Below are positions 6,110 through 7,774 of a stretch of DNA of 7,774 nt, piece by piece; the first letter of the stretch is position 1, and every line of letters starts with the position of its first letter. A program made the translations under genes and the position numbers. The notes under the pieces are model-generated. The model was not told where the DNA came from. It was given only the letters and a program-made list of their open reading frames with translations, and ran no database searches. The stretch is from Planctomycetota bacterium (lineage in GTDB: Bacteria; Planctomycetota; Phycisphaerae; Sedimentisphaerales; Anaerohalosphaeraceae). The stretch covers positions 1-7,774 of the forward strand of contig QNBS01000099.1 in NCBI GenBank assembly GCA_003644175.1. Direction: 5' to 3'.

Positions 6110-7774
6110 ATGCAGCTTGACAAGATAGTTCTCAACGGCTTCAAAAGCTTCGCCGACAAGACCGAATTCAACATCAGTTGCCCGATTACGGCGATCGTTG
6201 GCCCCAACGGTTGCGGCAAGAGCAACGTTGTCGACGCGGTCAAGTGGGTCTTAGGCAACCAGAGCCCTAAGAGCCTTCGCAGCGGGCACATGTCGGACGT
6301 TATATTCAGCGGTTCGAGCAGTCGCAAGGCCAGCGGTATGGCCGAGGTGAGCCTGATCTTTACCGACGTGGCGGGCATGGGCATCGAGCAGAGTACGTTG
6401 GAGATATGCCGCCGGCTCTATCGAAGCGGCGAGAGCGAGTACCTGATCAACAACAAGGTCTGCCGTCTCAGGGACATTCGTGAAATGTTCATGGACACGG
6501 GTGTCGGCGTCAACGCCTATTCCATTATCGAGCAGGGTCAGATCGAGCAGTTGCTGCAGAAATCCACCGTCGATCGGCGGGTCATCTTCGAGGAGGCCGC
6601 CGGGATTAGCAAGTTCAAGGCGCACAAGAAAGAGGCCCTTCGCAAGCTGGATCGCACCGAGCAGAATCTGCTGCGTTTGGCGGATATCGTCGGCGAAGTC
6701 GAAAAGCAGCTTCGCAGCATCAAGCTGCAGGCGGGCAAGGCTCGCAGTTACCTGAAATACAGCGAGCGTCTCAAGGAACTGCGGGTAAATTATTCGTTGG
6801 CCGAATATCACAAGATCGTCACCCAGAGCAGCGAGAAGAAGTCGCAACTTGCGCGGATGGAGGAGAGATTCGGCTCGGTGGCGTCGGAGGTTGCGCGGTG
6901 CGATGCGACGCTGAGTGAATTGGGCAGCGATATTATCAGTTCGGAAGGCGAGATTAATCGCTGGGACAATTCGCTGATTTCGGCGCGTAGTAAGATTGAG
7001 CAGCAGTATGATCGCATTGATTTTCTGCGGAGCCGGTTCGAGGAGTTGACGGGCCGCAAGGCGAACGCCGGCGAGCAGATTCGCCGACTGAGCGAACAGA
7101 ACGGCCTGCTCGACGCCGAACTGAAGACTTGCCAGGCCGACCTTGCGGGCAACGAAGAAATTTATGCCGTCAAAGTGGCGCGGCTTGACGAATTGAACGA
7201 CATTATCGGCAAAATCAGCACCGAATGCGGCACGATCCAGGCTACGCTGGACGACGAGAAGTCCGGGATCATCGATATTGTGCGGCGGACGGCTCAGCTT
7301 CATAACGAGATTCAGAGCATAAGCACGTACCGCGACAGCCTCAAGGGTCAAAAGAGCCGGCTGAGCGGTCGGGCAAGCGCCGCCGAGGCCCAGCTTACGG
7401 AGCTTCTGGCGAAGAAGGCGCAGCGCAACGCCAGGCTTGACGATATCAATAAAGTGATCGGCGAACTGACGGATAGCCTGGACCAGAAGCGGCAGCAGAT
7501 GACGGAGATCGACAGTGCGCAGGCTCAGGTCAACGAACAGTTTGTCGCGGCCAAGGAAAACCGCAGCGGGCTGATGAGCGAGAAGCGAATCCTGGACGAT
7601 ATGGAGACGCGGCAACAGGGTTTGAGCGGCGCCGTCCGGGAGATACTCAATGAAGCCGGGCGGGGCGGCGAGAGCGGGCATGATTACATCGAAGGGATAG
7701 TAGCCGATGTGATCAGCGCCGATGCCGAATACGCCGAAGCCGTCGAGGCGGTGCTGGAGGGCATGACCGATGCA
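6110..7774 (+). CDS. smc: Chromosome segregation protein SMC, N-terminal half (partial, runs off the window)
   Basis: 555 codons are visible and the frame is still open at the last base; full-length bacterial SMC is about 1150-1200 aa. SMC dimers use ATP to entrap and compact chromosomal DNA together with ScpA and ScpB. The start is ATG 6110, with GGAG (6098-6101) 8 nt upstream; GTG 6107 is an in-frame alternative. The N-terminal head shows the opening LDKIVLNGFKSF (3-14), Walker A GPNGCGKSN (31-39), the SMC hallmark KWVLGNQSPKSLRSG (45-59), DVIFSGS (63-69) and the Q-loop region IIEQGQIEQLL (139-149). FEEAAGISKFK follows and leads into the first long coiled coil (about 170-520), rich in heptad-like E/K/R/L/Q. 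DYIEGIVADVIS with its AVEAVLEG continuation (about 525-553) is the start of the hinge. Walker B and the ABC signature lie in the missing half. One variation is N50 where bacterial SMCs usually have E (VLGEQS). Confidence 0.97.
   Translation, partial: MQLDKIVLNGFKSFADKTEFNISCPITAIVGPNGCGKSNVVDAVKWVLGNQSPKSLRSGHMSDVIFSGSSSRKASGMAEVSLIFTDVAGMGIEQSTLEICRRLYRSGESEYLINNKVCRLRDIREMFMDTGVGVNAYSIIEQGQIEQLLQKSTVDRRVIFEEAAGISKFKAHKKEALRKLDRTEQNLLRLADIVGEVEKQLRSIKLQAGKARSYLKYSERLKELRVNYSLAEYHKIVTQSSEKKSQLARMEERFGSVASEVARCDATLSELGSDIISSEGEINRWDNSLISARSKIEQQYDRIDFLRSRFEELTGRKANAGEQIRRLSEQNGLLDAELKTCQADLAGNEEIYAVKVARLDELNDIIGKISTECGTIQATLDDEKSGIIDIVRRTAQLHNEIQSISTYRDSLKGQKSRLSGRASAAEAQLTELLAKKAQRNARLDDINKVIGELTDSLDQKRQQMTEIDSAQAQVNEQFVAAKENRSGLMSEKRILDDMETRQQGLSGAVREILNEAGRGGESGHDYIEGIVADVISADAEYAEAVEAVLEGMTDA

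Noticed and set aside
6251..7681. 476-codon open frame on the minus strand
   Set aside because: It lies entirely antisense to the clear SMC coding sequence (Walker A, Q-loop, coiled coil, hinge on the plus strand). Its length is explained by the skewed codon use of smc, and its translation shows no family features.

Overview
The window reads as chromosomal DNA of a Planctomycetota-like bacterium, probably of the Phycisphaerae/Sedimentisphaerales kind. This is inferred from protein style, not from a marker gene. The clues are a small membrane protein resembling the planctomycetal DUF6677 group, a large divergent SurA/PpiD-like anchored protein, a FlgI-like lipoprotein carrying HEAT-type repeats, and mostly weak or moderate Shine-Dalgarno sites. 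Base composition is moderately GC-rich, except for a visibly T/G-rich stretch at about 4120-4440. I see no tRNA, rRNA, CRISPR array, transposase or phage gene.

Layout. (1) 1-141 is the 3' end of a plus-strand gene with a helix-hairpin-helix tail typical of the radical SAM 'DNA modification/repair' family. (2) 180-935, minus strand and convergent to it, is a cysteine-rich four-helix membrane protein of unknown function. (3) 936-1200 is a divergent intergenic region with promoter candidates in both directions. (4) 1201-4116 is a tight plus-strand cluster of three genes whose ends overlap by 1 and 11 nt: a 745-aa membrane-anchored SurA/PpiD-like protein, a 145-aa DUF6677-like membrane protein and an 83-aa two-helix membrane protein. 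(5) 4117-4364 is a T/G-rich intergenic region with a plausible sigma-70-like promoter whose spacer is GGGTGGGTGGG. (6) 4365-6017 encodes a 550-aa lipoprotein that looks like flagellar P-ring protein FlgI with a HEAT-repeat block placed between its main body and its C-terminal segment. (7) A promoter-like site lies at 6024-6051, and from 6110 to the window edge runs the first half of smc (head, first coiled coil, start of the hinge).

Function. Most of the window concerns the cell envelope: an anchored extracytoplasmic chaperone-like protein made with two small membrane proteins, a lipoprotein with a P-ring fold, and an unrelated membrane protein. The flanking genes serve DNA (radical SAM/HhH protein, SMC). 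smc has its own promoter candidate and is probably not part of an envelope operon. No other flagellar gene is visible, so a role of the FlgI-like protein in a flagellum cannot be assumed. The most interesting items are the FlgI/HEAT architecture, the apparent loss of the parvulin domain in the SurA/PpiD-like protein, and the G-rich promoter ahead of the lipoprotein gene.
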